Shown here: piece by piece, positions 6,640-14,630 of the stretch
Layout: each line of letters begins with the position of its first letter
Position numbering within the stretch: position 1 is the stretch's first letter
Source of the DNA: Tamaricihabitans halophyticus
Lineage (GTDB): Bacteria > Actinomycetota > Actinomycetes > Mycobacteriales > Pseudonocardiaceae
NCBI RefSeq assembly: GCF_004340875.1
Contig: NZ_SLXQ01000020.1
Span: forward strand, 1 to 64,000
Length of the DNA stretch: 64,000 bases
Direction: 5' to 3'
Notes under the pieces: model-generated
Told to the model about the DNA's origin: nothing
Databases searched by the model: none
What the model saw: only the letters and a program-made list of their open reading frames with translations
Program-made: the position numbers and the translations under genes

Positions 6640-8235
6640 ATGGGTCGTCGGCGGGGTCCGCTTGCGGAAAGGGAGCATCAGAAGCGACTGGCAGCGCGCC
6701 AACAGAACCAGTTTGCTCGGCAGCAGGTTCGCGAGCAGGAGAAAGAGCAGCGTGCGGCGTTGCAGGCACAGAAACAAGCCGAGCGCGAAGAACGTGAGCA
6801 GTACCTGGAACTGCAGAAGGCTGAAGCCGCGGCGATGACCGAACAGACGGCTTCGCGTGTCACCGCACTGGAACGCGTACTCATCGATGGCCTGTCGACA
6901 AAGCCGTTCGGTTTTACCTGGCTTCGCAAGGCTTTCCAGCCCAGCCCGTTCGCTCCGGACACCCGGCTGGCGACGGCGGCGCCAGCCCCTAAATGGGAGA
7001 ACTACGTGCCACCGGCTCCATCAGGATTGGGTCGGATCTTCAAAGGCGGCCAGCAGAAGGCAACGGAGGACGCACGCCGTCGTTTTGACGCCGATGTTGC
7101 GAAACATCAAACGCAGGAAAGCGACCGGCAAGCGGCGCTGGCGGCCGCGCAGGCCGAGCACGACACTGCCGAACGCGCTCGCGAAGAAGAGATCAACAAG
7201 CACAACGCCAAGGTCGACGAGCTCGCCGAGAAGGTGCGTGCACTCGATCCCCCATCGGTCGAGGACTACTTCCAGCTAGCCATTGAGTGCTCGCCGATCC
7301 CGGACGACCTCCCCGTTGACGTCGACGTCGCCTACCAACCCGAGCCCAAGAAGCTCCTGGTAAATCGCGATCTGCCCGAAGTCGACGTGATACCCGATGT
7401 CCGCGAGTTCAGCTACGTACGCACGCGCGACGAGATCGTGCGCAAAGCCCGTCCAGTAAAAGAAATCCGGCAGCGCTACACGAGTCTCGTCGCGCAGCTC
7501 GTGCTCCGCACGATGCGCGATGTTTTCGAAGCTACCCCCCAGGAAATCATCGACGAAGTGGCGGTGAACGGGTACGTATCCACCCGCAACAAGGCGACCG
7601 GACAGCCCGAACGTCCCTGCCTGGTCAGTGTGTCGGCCACCCGGGAGCTGTTCGCGAAACTGGTCCTCGGCGAGTTGGATCCTGCGCAATGCCTGGGTCA
7701 TCTCAAGGCGCGCATATCGCCTCATCCGTGGGACCTGGAGGAGGTTTCGCCAGTATTCGATCCCGACCTGTCGAAGTACCGGCTGGCGGACGCGCACGAC
7801 GTCGCCGCCGGCCTGGACAGTCGGCCCGTACTGCTGCACCTGCCGCCATACGACTTCGAGATTCTGGTGAAGGAGTTGTTCGAGGCCATGGGCATGAAAT
7901 CGTGGGTTACGCAGGCTTCGCGCGACGATGGACTGGATGCCGTCGCGGTGAACAAGGACCCGATCATGGGCGGCACCTGCATCATTCAGGCCAAGCGCTA
8001 CCGGGGCGTCGTGCCCGCGGAAGCCGTCCGGGCGCTGGCTGGGGTGATGGACGACAAGAAGGCCAGCCGTGGTGTCCTCGTCACTACGTCCTGGTACGGC
8101 AAAGCCACACACGACTTCGCCGACAGGAACGGCCGCATCCAGCTCATCGAAGGCCGCGAGCTGAAGCATCTGCTAGCCAAGCACCTCAACCTCGACGTGC
8201 TCATTGGCGACGTCAAACGACCACAAAGTAAATGA
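6640..8235 (+). CDS. Mrr-type restriction endonuclease-like protein with coiled-coil N-terminus
   Basis: 531 residues. Residues 1-75 form a highly charged Gln/Glu/Arg coiled coil (QQVREQEKEQRAALQAQKQA), with a second coiled coil around 135-200. The C-terminal ~130 residues are an Mrr_cat (restriction endonuclease type IV) domain: PYDFEILVKELFEAMG, SRDDGLDAVAV (catalytic Asp) and IIQAKRYRG (Q-x-K catalytic motif). Start ATG 6640 follows GGGAGGGCACGGG. It lies 120 bp after the DUF4143 ATPase in the same direction. Likely role: cleavage of modified or foreign DNA; no methyltransferase is nearby, consistent with a type IV-like enzyme. Confidence 0.82.
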   Translation: MGRRRGPLAEREHQKRLAARQQNQFARQQVREQEKEQRAALQAQKQAEREEREQYLELQKAEAAAMTEQTASRVTALERVLIDGLSTKPFGFTWLRKAFQPSPFAPDTRLATAAPAPKWENYVPPAPSGLGRIFKGGQQKATEDARRRFDADVAKHQTQESDRQAALAAAQAEHDTAERAREEEINKHNAKVDELAEKVRALDPPSVEDYFQLAIECSPIPDDLPVDVDVAYQPEPKKLLVNRDLPEVDVIPDVREFSYVRTRDEIVRKARPVKEIRQRYTSLVAQLVLRTMRDVFEATPQEIIDEVAVNGYVSTRNKATGQPERPCLVSVSATRELFAKLVLGELDPAQCLGHLKARISPHPWDLEEVSPVFDPDLSKYRLADAHDVAAGLDSRPVLLHLPPYDFEILVKELFEAMGMKSWVTQASRDDGLDAVAVNKDPIMGGTCIIQAKRYRGVVPAEAVRALAGVMDDKKASRGVLVTTSWYGKATHDFADRNGRIQLIEGRELKHLLAKHLNLDVLIGDVKRPQSK

Positions 8236-8316
8236 GCCATACCCAGAAACTTGGTTCAAGTTTGTGGGTAGGACTTGGCCCTTCAGTGCGAACCATGCTC
8301 CGGTCACCGTGGAGGC

Positions 8317-8928
8317 ATGGGAGTGGAGTTCTGGGCGACCTCGTTCGTTGTCACGGCAACCCCGGGCACGGGCGCGCTGTTCACGATCGTTGCCGGGCTG
8401 GGGCGCGGGGCGCGCACCGGGCTCATTGCCGCGCTGGGGTGCACGCTGGGCATCCTGCCGCATCTGGCGCTGGCACTGACCGGTGCGGCGGCGCTACTGG
8501 CCGCGAGCCCGGTGGCCTTCGAAACGATCAAATGGCTGGGCGTCGCCTATCTGCTCTACATGGCGTGGGGCAGCTGGCGGCAGACCGGCGTCCTCACCCT
8601 GGACGCCGATGGCGCGACACCCTCGAACGGGCGGGTGATCGGCGGCGCGGTGCTGGTGAACCTGCTGAATCCGAAGCTCACCCTGTTCTTCTTCGTGTTC
8701 CTCCCGACGTTCACCGATATCGCCACTGATGGCGCGGTATTTCGCATGGCCGTACTTGGCGCGGTGTTCATGGCGATCACGCTGGCGATCTTCGCCGGCT
8801 ACGGCCTATGCGCGGGGTGGCTACGCCAGTACGTGATCGGTCGCCCCGCCGTGCTGCGCTGGCTTGGTCGCGGGTTCGCGGTGGCCTTCGTGGTGTTGGC
8901 GGCGATGCTGGCCGTCACTCGCCAATGA
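8317..8928 (+). CDS. LysE/RhtB-family amino-acid exporter
   Basis: 203 residues from ATG 8317 (GGAGGC directly upstream). Five or six hydrophobic helices and the typical LysE pattern are seen: TPGTGALFTIVAGLGRGART near the N-terminus, LGVAYLLYMAWGSWR, and GAVLVNLLNPKLTLFFFVFL. The family exports amino acids or related small molecules by proton exchange. The 3' end overlaps the convergent MocR regulator by 14 bp; MocR-type regulators often control such exporters, but the convergent layout gives no promoter evidence here. Confidence 0.88.
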   Translation: MGVEFWATSFVVTATPGTGALFTIVAGLGRGARTGLIAALGCTLGILPHLALALTGAAALLAASPVAFETIKWLGVAYLLYMAWGSWRQTGVLTLDADGATPSNGRVIGGAVLVNLLNPKLTLFFFVFLPTFTDIATDGAVFRMAVLGAVFMAITLAIFAGYGLCAGWLRQYVIGRPAVLRWLGRGFAVAFVVLAAMLAVTRQ

Positions 8929-10318
8929 CCGGGCTGAGCCCGGCGAGCGCACCGAGGATCTTGATCGCCGCGGCGAGTCGGGCAGCCGGGTGTGGACCGT
9001 ATCCGATCACCAGGCCCGGCGGCCCCGGCGCGAAGCGATGCGCGGACAGCGGCTGCACGGCGATCCCCTCGGCTTCGGCGCGCGCCGCGAGCTCGGCGTC
9101 GTCGATGTGCTCCGGAAGTCGAACCAGCAGGTGCAGGCCGGCGGCGATCCCCTCGCTCCGGCAGCCGGGCAGGTAACGCCGGATCGCGGCGGCCGCGGCA
9201 TCCCGGCGCGCGCGATGCCGGAGCCGGAGGCCGCGCAGGTGCCGTTCCAGCGCACCGGTCTCGATGAGCTCGGCGAAGACCAGCTGCGGCAAGGTTGGCG
9301 AGCCGAGATCGCTCGCCCAGCGCTTCCGAACGAGATCGTCATGCAGCCAGCTCGGCGCGATCATCCACCCGATCCGCATGCCCGGCGCGAGCACCTTCGA
9401 CAGGCTGGAGATATGCACGATCCGCTCGGGTGCGGCCGCGTGCATCGCGCGCACCGGGGCACGGTCGTAGCGATACTCGGAGTCGTAGTCGTCCTCGATC
9501 ACGAGTCCGCCGGTCTCCTGCGCCCAAGCGATGAGCTGCCGGCGGCGCTGCGGGGACAGCACGACGCCGGTCGGAAACTGATGCGCCGGGGTCACCAGGA
9601 CAGCGCGAACATCCGTACGCGGTAGCGCGTCGACACATAACCCTTCCTCGTCCACCGGTACCGGATGCAGCGCATCCAACCAGTAATCCAGGATGCGACG
9701 GTTTCCCACCGCGCCGGGATCCTCGATGGCCCACTCGGCGCTGCCCCGCTCGCGAAGGACCTGGGCAACGAGACTGAGCGCCCCGGTGACGCCCGCGGTG
9801 ATGATGATCCGCTCCGGCTGGACGGTCAGACCGCGGCTTCGCGCGAGCCACCCGGCCAGCGCGGTCCGCAGTTGCGGAGCGCCCCGCGGGTCGGCGTAGC
9901 CGAGCTCGCGTTCGGTCGCGGTGGCGAGCACCCGTCGCTCGGCACGCAGCCACGGCGCGCGGGGGAAAGCGCTCACGTCGGGCACACCAGACGAGATGTT
10001 CAGCAGTTCACTTGACGCTTCCACCGCCGGCGCGGATCTGAGGTTGGCTGGCACAGCGGTAGCGAGCTCGGCGATGGTGGTTCCGCCGCCGCGGTTGGTG
10101 ACCAGCAGCCCTTCCTCGGCGATGCGCCGGTACGCCTCCACCACGGTTCCCCGTCCCACGGACAGGTCGGCCGCCAGTGCTCGGCTCGCCGGTAGGCGGG
10201 TCCCAGGCGCCAGCGTGCCGTCAGCGATCGCGGTGCGGAGCCGCTGGGCAAGCCAGGCCGTTCGACCACGCGCGGGAGCCGCGCCCGGGTCGAGGGAGAG
10301 GAAGTCGGCGCCGGTCAT
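8915..10318 (-). CDS. MocR/PdxR-type GntR regulator with aminotransferase-like domain
   Basis: 467 residues. The N-terminal winged helix (LAQRLRTAIADGTLAPGTRL, VGRGTVVEAYRRIAEEGL) is joined to a fold-type I aminotransferase domain with GAVGNRRILDYWLDAL, IEDDYDSEYRYDRAP and the PLP-lysine block ISSLSKVLAPGMRIGW. Such proteins use PLP or an external aldimine as effector and regulate PLP, GABA, taurine or amino-acid export genes. It is divergent from a SnoaL-like gene about 97 bp away and convergent with lysE. The target is not decided by sequence. Confidence 0.9.
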   Translation of the reverse strand: MTGADFLSLDPGAAPARGRTAWLAQRLRTAIADGTLAPGTRLPASRALAADLSVGRGTVVEAYRRIAEEGLLVTNRGGGTTIAELATAVPANLRSAPAVEASSELLNISSGVPDVSAFPRAPWLRAERRVLATATERELGYADPRGAPQLRTALAGWLARSRGLTVQPERIIITAGVTGALSLVAQVLRERGSAEWAIEDPGAVGNRRILDYWLDALHPVPVDEEGLCVDALPRTDVRAVLVTPAHQFPTGVVLSPQRRRQLIAWAQETGGLVIEDDYDSEYRYDRAPVRAMHAAAPERIVHISSLSKVLAPGMRIGWMIAPSWLHDDLVRKRWASDLGSPTLPQLVFAELIETGALERHLRGLRLRHRARRDAAAAAIRRYLPGCRSEGIAAGLHLLVRLPEHIDDAELAARAEAEGIAVQPLSAHRFAPGPPGLVIGYGPHPAARLAAAIKILGALAGLSPVIGE

Positions 10319-10359
10319 CTGGCACCGGATTCTAGTGACCGCGAGCCGCCAGCGAGCTC

Positions 10360-10382
10360 GCTAACCTTAAAGAACGCGGTTA
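10360..10382. repeat. Interspersed repeat, half-element copy
   Basis: GCTAACCTTAAAGAACGCGGT (10360-10380) recurs exactly, inverted, at 62578-62598 and is one half of the hairpin family also found at 26617, 39847, 42468, 47200 and 62540. Here TAACC and GGTTA can pair weakly. It lies in the divergent promoter region between mocR and the SnoaL-like gene, so terminator function is unlikely for this copy. Confidence 0.6.
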
Positions 10383-10415
10383 CGGGGCGTGGCTGTTTCG
10401 TGCTATCCACGGTGC

Positions 10416-10826
10416 ATGGACCCAGCGGAGCAGCAGAAACACCAGGTGCGCCGGTTCTACGCGGAGATCTGGAACCAACAGGATATGACCGTGCTCCCGG
10501 AGATCATGGCCGCGGACGTGACCTTCCGTGGCTCACTCGGATCGGTGCGCACTGGGCATGCCGAATTCGCCGCATACGTCCGCGAGGTGACCGGCGCGCT
10601 GGCCGGTTACCGCTGCGATATCGAGCGCCTGCTGTCCGCGGACGACCAGGCCGTGGCCAAGATGCTGTTTTCCGGGGAACACCGAGCGGAGCTGCTTGGC
10701 GTGCCGGCAACCGGACGCCAGGTTTCCTGGGCCGGCGCGGCGTTTTTCACCTTTCGCGGCGGCCTCGTCGGCGACCTGTGGGTGCTCGGCGATCTCGCAA
10801 ACCTACGCGCGCAGCTGACCAGCTGA
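10416..10826 (+). CDS. SnoaL-like / ester-cyclase-type protein
   Basis: 136 residues from ATG 10416; an in-frame GTG at 10389 is a weaker alternative. The fold is the NTF2-like SnoaL domain: RRFYAEIWNQQDMTVLPEIM, FRGSLGSVRTGHAEFAAYVR, and a C-terminal TGRQVSWAGAAFFTFRGGL strand block. SnoaL-like proteins include polyketide cyclases and many small-molecule hydrolases or isomerases of unknown substrate. Divergent from mocR. The substrate cannot be predicted. Confidence 0.75.
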   Translation: MDPAEQQKHQVRRFYAEIWNQQDMTVLPEIMAADVTFRGSLGSVRTGHAEFAAYVREVTGALAGYRCDIERLLSADDQAVAKMLFSGEHRAELLGVPATGRQVSWAGAAFFTFRGGLVGDLWVLGDLANLRAQLTS

Positions 10827-10834
10827 ACCACCGT

Positions 10835-11524
10835 TCACCGCGGCAGTTTGCGGTACTCCTGCGCCTCCGCCCGATCCCGCACCACCACGCCGGCCTCCTG
10901 CAACTGCTCGGCCAGCTCGGCCGCGGTGCCCCGCTGCTTATCGCGCAACGCCCGCGCGCGCGAGCGGAGCAACCGCTGCTGCTCCTCCACGAGGTCCGGA
11001 CGGCCGTCCACCCATTGCTGAAACTCCTGCTCACGCGGGTCGCTGGCGCCACGCCACGGGTAGCCGAAACGCTCGATGCTCTCCCGTAGCACCTCCCGAT
11101 TCAGATCGGTCGCCTTGTTCCGCGCCAGCTCGCGGGTATCCGCGTCGAGGAACACCAGCTCCTTACGGTCGTAAAAGACCTCGCCGATATCCGCTTTGGC
11201 CAGATACCGCGCGTTGCCGTCCTGGTTGAGCTGGACATCCGTCGGCCCGATCGTCACCACCAGGCTTTCCTTCGCGGCCTCCGCGGACAGCCACACGCCG
11301 ATCAGCGCGCCCACCACGGTCAGCACCAGCACCGCCCAGCCGACCGGCAGTTCCGCGGCCACCCGCAGCGGCCCCGGCGCCTCCCCGATGAGATCCACGA
11401 TCCACCGCACGAACGGTTTCACCAGCAGGCCAAGGACCAATCCTGCCGCCGCGGCGCCAAGCACCAACAGCCAGTGCACCCAGTTCGGCATCCGGATCGT
11501 GATTGACGTTTCAGGCGAGCTCAT
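10835..11524 (-). CDS. YqeB-like membrane protein
   Basis: 229 residues with two transmembrane helices (WLLVLGAAAAGLVLGLLVK at ~17-36 and WAVLVLTVVGALIGVWLS at ~62-80), then a cytoplasmic domain containing RYLAKADIGEVFYDRKELVF and LDADTRELARNKATDL. The arrangement resembles the YqeB family of Firmicutes and Actinobacteria, whose function is unknown. Its start overlaps the TetR stop (ATGA), so the two are co-transcribed and this protein is the likely target gene of that regulator. Confidence 0.65.
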   Translation of the reverse strand: MSSPETSITIRMPNWVHWLLVLGAAAAGLVLGLLVKPFVRWIVDLIGEAPGPLRVAAELPVGWAVLVLTVVGALIGVWLSAEAAKESLVVTIGPTDVQLNQDGNARYLAKADIGEVFYDRKELVFLDADTRELARNKATDLNREVLRESIERFGYPWRGASDPREQEFQQWVDGRPDLVEEQQRLLRSRARALRDKQRGTAAELAEQLQEAGVVVRDRAEAQEYRKLPR

Positions 11525-12123
11525 CTGGTTACCCCCGAGGTTGGTGTGGCAAGAAATCGGCTGACAATCCGACGTAGCATCGGACGTGAGTCCCGCCCTG
11601 GATTGGCGTTCAGATAGGCGGCGTCGATCACCGTCTGCACCCAGGTCGCGGCCTCTCCCGGGTCGAGCTCGCCGTCGATATCGCCGTTCCGGATGCCGCG
11701 TTCGATCAGGGTGATGAGACCGTCCTGCACGATCGCGCTGGTCTCGTCGACCACTTTCTCCAGCTCCGGATCCCGGTCCACCTGGCGAATCAGTTCGACC
11801 ATGATGCCGATGGCGTAGGGCTCGCCCGCCTCCGCGGCCAGCGCGTCCACCAGGGCGAGGATCGCGGGCAGCGGATCGGGTTCGGCCAGCAGGCGGTCGA
11901 TCAGCTCCCTGGACGCTGGGATGTCCCGTTCGAAGATGGCCCGGAACAGTGCCCGCTTGTCCGTGAAGTAGTAGAAGACGCTGCCCGCGCTGAGCCCCGC
12001 CCGCCGCGCGATCTCGGCCGCGGTGGTGTTCTCGAAACCCCGTTCGGCGAACAGGTGGCCGGCCGCGTCGGTGATCGCGGCACGGCGCGCCGCCGCACGT
12101 TCCGGATCAGCTGGTCGGGCCAT
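11521..12123 (-). CDS. TetR-family transcriptional regulator
   Basis: 200 residues. The N-terminal HTH is clear (ERGFENTTAAEIARRAGLSA followed by GSVFYYFTDKRALF). The C-terminal helical ligand domain shows no recognised subfamily. It overlaps the following YqeB-like gene by four bases. A 24-bp imperfect palindrome lies 17 bp upstream of its start (12140-12163), as expected for autoregulation. Effector unknown. Confidence 0.92.
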   Translation of the reverse strand: MARPADPERAAARRAAITDAAGHLFAERGFENTTAAEIARRAGLSAGSVFYYFTDKRALFRAIFERDIPASRELIDRLLAEPDPLPAILALVDALAAEAGEPYAIGIMVELIRQVDRDPELEKVVDETSAIVQDGLITLIERGIRNGDIDGELDPGEAATWVQTVIDAAYLNANPGRDSRPMLRRIVSRFLATPTSGVTR

Positions 12124-12139
12124 GCGTAAAGGCTAGCAA

Positions 12140-12163
12140 TTAACTGACTGAGCAGATAATTAA
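12140..12163. promoter_or_regulatory. Imperfect palindrome, candidate TetR operator
   Basis: The 24-bp site has the symmetric frame TTAA-N4-CTG-NN-CAG-N4-TTAA, starting 17 bp upstream of the TetR start codon. TetR regulators usually bind such sites in their own promoter. Symmetry is seen directly; binding is inferred. Confidence 0.45.
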
Positions 12164-12168
12164 CTCCA

Positions 12169-12232
12169 CAAAATCAACAGTTAGCCCGCTGAACGCGAGT
12201 CAAAATCGACAGTTAGCCCGCTGAACGCGAGT
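12169..12232. repeat. 32-bp tandem duplication
   Basis: Positions 12169-12200 and 12201-12232 are identical except for one base (A at 12176, G at 12208). The shared part includes CAGTTAGCCCGCTGAACGCG. It lies between the TetR promoter and the stop codon of the MFS transporter. Function unknown. Confidence 0.75.
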
Positions 12233-12235
12233 TGG

Positions 12236-13540
12236 TCAGGGTGCGGCCGCCTTGCGGGCCGGCGCGCCCGCGTGGATCGCGGGAATGCCGAGCATGCACA
12301 GTGCGCCGAGGACGGCGGGCACCGCGAAGGCGTAGAAGTTCGCCTCCAAGCCCCAGCCGGACGACAGGATGAAGCTGCCGTACAGCGGCCCGAGGATCGC
12401 GCCGAGGCGGCCGATGCCAAGCGCCCAGCCCAACCCGGTCGCGCGCATCTCCGCCGAGTAGTAGTTCCCGGTGTAGGCGTTCACCAGGATGGTCGTACCG
12501 ATCGTGCAAGCGCCGGCGATGCCGACAAGCAGATACTGCACCGCTGTGGGTAGCTCGATGCTGAGTAGGAAGATGCAGCCGGCAGCGGTGAGAAACATGC
12601 CCGTGGTGACCGGCTTCGAACCGATCCGATCGGCGAGCGCACCGAGCGCGGGCGTGCCGATGATCGTGCCGAGATTGAGCACGAGCACGAAGGCGAGCGC
12701 GGAACCGAGACCGTAACCGGCCTCGATCATGATCTGCGCCAGCCAGGTGTTCAGCCCGTAGACCAGCAACAGGCCGAAGCCGGTGCCGAACCAGAACAGT
12801 AGCGTGCCGCGCAGCAGTCGGGTACTGAACAGCGCCCGCAGTCCCGCGAGGCCACTGAGACGCGTGCTGTCGCCCGTCCTCGGTTCCTCCAGCGTCAGGT
12901 TGTAGCGCTCGGCAAGCTGGTTGGCCTTGGCGCGGTCGCCCTTGGCGAGCAGGTAGTTCGCCGACTCCGGAAGTAGCCGGATACACAGCGGCAGCAGCAA
13001 CCCGCCGACCACCGCGCCGATCCAGAACATCGCCCGCCAGCCGAAATTCGGGATCACCACCGTCGCCACCAGCGATACGCAGATCCCGCCGATCGAGTAA
13101 CCGCAGAACATCACCGCGTTGGTCATACTGCGATGCCGGGGATGCGCGTACTCCATGGTCAGCGCGATCGCGGTGGGCACAACTCCGCCGAGCCCGAGGC
13201 CGGCGATGAATCTGGCCACGCCAAACAGTTCCGGGTTGGGCGCCAGCGCGGCAAGCGCCATCGCGGCGGAGAACCAGGCGACGCAGCCGATCATGATCCG
13301 CCGCCTGCCGACCAGATCGGTGATCGTGCCGATCCCGATCGCGCCGATCAGCATGCCGATCAACGCGTAGGCGCCGATCCGGCCGGCCTCGGCGGTGCTC
13401 AACGTCCATTCGGCGGAACCGTCGACGAGGGTGGGCACTACGGTGCCGTAGACGATCAGGTCGTAGCCGTCCACGATAATGGCCGCACTGCACAGCGCGA
13501 CGACGACGAATCGGCTGGATCGTTTCGGGGCAACGGTCAT
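12236..13540 (-). CDS. AAHS-type MFS transporter (aromatic acid:H+ symporter)
   Basis: About 434 residues, 12 predicted helices. The first helix contains DGYDLIVYGTVVP, the AAHS signature (DGxD in helix 1) found in PcaK and BenK. DLVGRRRIM is the loop 2-3 motif and LPESANYLLAKG the central-loop block. Substrates of the family are benzoate, 4-hydroxybenzoate or protocatechuate, fitting pobA two genes away. ATG 13540 has GGGAG seven bases upstream; 13552 is an alternative. The divergent region to the next gene carries three palindromes. Confidence 0.85.
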   Translation of the reverse strand: MTVAPKRSSRFVVVALCSAAIIVDGYDLIVYGTVVPTLVDGSAEWTLSTAEAGRIGAYALIGMLIGAIGIGTITDLVGRRRIMIGCVAWFSAAMALAALAPNPELFGVARFIAGLGLGGVVPTAIALTMEYAHPRHRSMTNAVMFCGYSIGGICVSLVATVVIPNFGWRAMFWIGAVVGGLLLPLCIRLLPESANYLLAKGDRAKANQLAERYNLTLEEPRTGDSTRLSGLAGLRALFSTRLLRGTLLFWFGTGFGLLLVYGLNTWLAQIMIEAGYGLGSALAFVLVLNLGTIIGTPALGALADRIGSKPVTTGMFLTAAGCIFLLSIELPTAVQYLLVGIAGACTIGTTILVNAYTGNYYSAEMRATGLGWALGIGRLGAILGPLYGSFILSSGWGLEANFYAFAVPAVLGALCMLGIPAIHAGAPARKAAAP

Positions 13541-13576
13541 CCGGACTCCCACAGGGTCTCGGGCCGGGCGGGATCC

Positions 13577-13624
13577 ACGACATTATGTCGTAATCGTGAC
13601 GATCGTCAATACTATGCGGTATTG
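13577..13624. promoter_or_regulatory. Array of three palindromes in a divergent promoter
   Basis: ACGACAT-T-ATGTCGT (13577-13591), TGACGATCGTCA (13597-13608, perfect) and CAATAC-N6-GTATTG (13607-13624) lie side by side between the AAHS transporter and the EamA-type transporter. They are probable operator sites. No regulator gene adjoins them, so the binding protein must be encoded elsewhere. Confidence 0.5.
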
Positions 13625-13687
13625 GCTGATGTGATCTGTGCGGCTGGCTGTCCCCGCCGGCCGCCATACGCAGTAGCGTGGATCGCC

Positions 13688-14608
13688 GTGACTGGAGTTC
13701 GGCCGGATCGAACCTGGCTGGTGGCCATCGCGGCGGCGATGTGGGGCACCGATGGCCTGCTGCGTAAACCGCTCGCGGACGCGCTGCCTGCTGCCACCGT
13801 GGTGTTCTGGGAGCACCTGCTGATCGTGCTGCTGCTTTCACCCTGGGTGCCCGCGGCGGTGCGTGCCTTTGGCAGGTGCACCGGGCGGCAGCGAGTTGCC
13901 GTGCTTATCGTCGGCGGTGGCTGCTCGGCGCTCGCGACCGCGCTGTTCACCATGGCCTTTCGGCTCGGTGACCCGGTGACGCCGTTGGTTCTGCAGAAGC
14001 TTCAGCCGGTTATCGCGGTGCTTGCCGCGTTCTTCCTGCTGCGTGAGCGAATTCGGCCAAGCTACCTGTTGTTCGCCTTGCCCGCGCTGGCTGGCGCGTG
14101 GCTGCTCGCCTTTCCCGAACCGTTCGCCGTCCAGGTCACCGCGCTGCACGCCGGGTTGCTCGCGCTCGGCGCGGCCACGTTGTGGGCCGCCGGTACGGTG
14201 CTCGGCCGATATCTCGCCGGATCGTTGGCGCCGCGCGAGGTGACCGTGCTGCGGTTTCTCATCGGCTTGCCAGCCGCATTGATCATCCTGCTGTTCCAAG
14301 GTGATCCGATTGCCGTGCCGCTGGCGAACCTGCCGGCATTGTTGCTACTCGCGCTGATCCCCGGGCTGATCGGGCTGACCCTGTACTACATCGGACTGCG
14401 CAGCACTCCGGCTGCGAAGGCGACGCTGGCCGAGCTGGCGTTTCCGGCGACCGCCGCGCTGATCGGGGTGCTGGTTCTGGATACCGCGCTGGCTGGCAGC
14501 CAATGGTTGGGCTTTGCGATCGTGCTGCTCGCGGTGACCTCGCTCGGCTGGCACGACCGGGTGCGTAAGCCGACCGTGCGGCTGGCCGAGGTGCCCGCCG
14601 ACCGCTAG
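13688..14608 (+). CDS. EamA/DMT-family transporter
   Basis: 306 residues from GTG 13688. Ten hydrophobic helices in two EamA repeats: the first begins AIAAAMWGTDGLLRKPLAD, the second LLALGAATLWAAGTVLGRYL. The typical LQKLQPVIAVLAAFFLLRER follows helix 4, and the end of repeat two carries ATAALIGVLVLDTALAGSQW. The family moves drugs or metabolites; the substrate is unknown. It is divergent from the AAHS transporter and convergent with pobA. The ribosome site is weak, so the start is uncertain. Confidence 0.82.
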   Translation: MTGVRPDRTWLVAIAAAMWGTDGLLRKPLADALPAATVVFWEHLLIVLLLSPWVPAAVRAFGRCTGRQRVAVLIVGGGCSALATALFTMAFRLGDPVTPLVLQKLQPVIAVLAAFFLLRERIRPSYLLFALPALAGAWLLAFPEPFAVQVTALHAGLLALGAATLWAAGTVLGRYLAGSLAPREVTVLRFLIGLPAALIILLFQGDPIAVPLANLPALLLLALIPGLIGLTLYYIGLRSTPAAKATLAELAFPATAALIGVLVLDTALAGSQWLGFAIVLLAVTSLGWHDRVRKPTVRLAEVPADR

Positions 14609-14630
14609 CCGGTGACTACCCGTAACCGCG

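Noticed and set aside
10389-10415. Upstream GTG start for the SnoaL-like gene
   Set aside because: The extra residues (AVSCYPRC) have no family similarity and the ATG at 10416 begins the conserved domain; not fully excluded.
12213-13841. Long minus-strand frame overlapping the AAHS transporter
   Set aside because: Arg/Pro/His-rich translation typical of an out-of-frame reading; the transporter frame has 12 helices and the AAHS signature.
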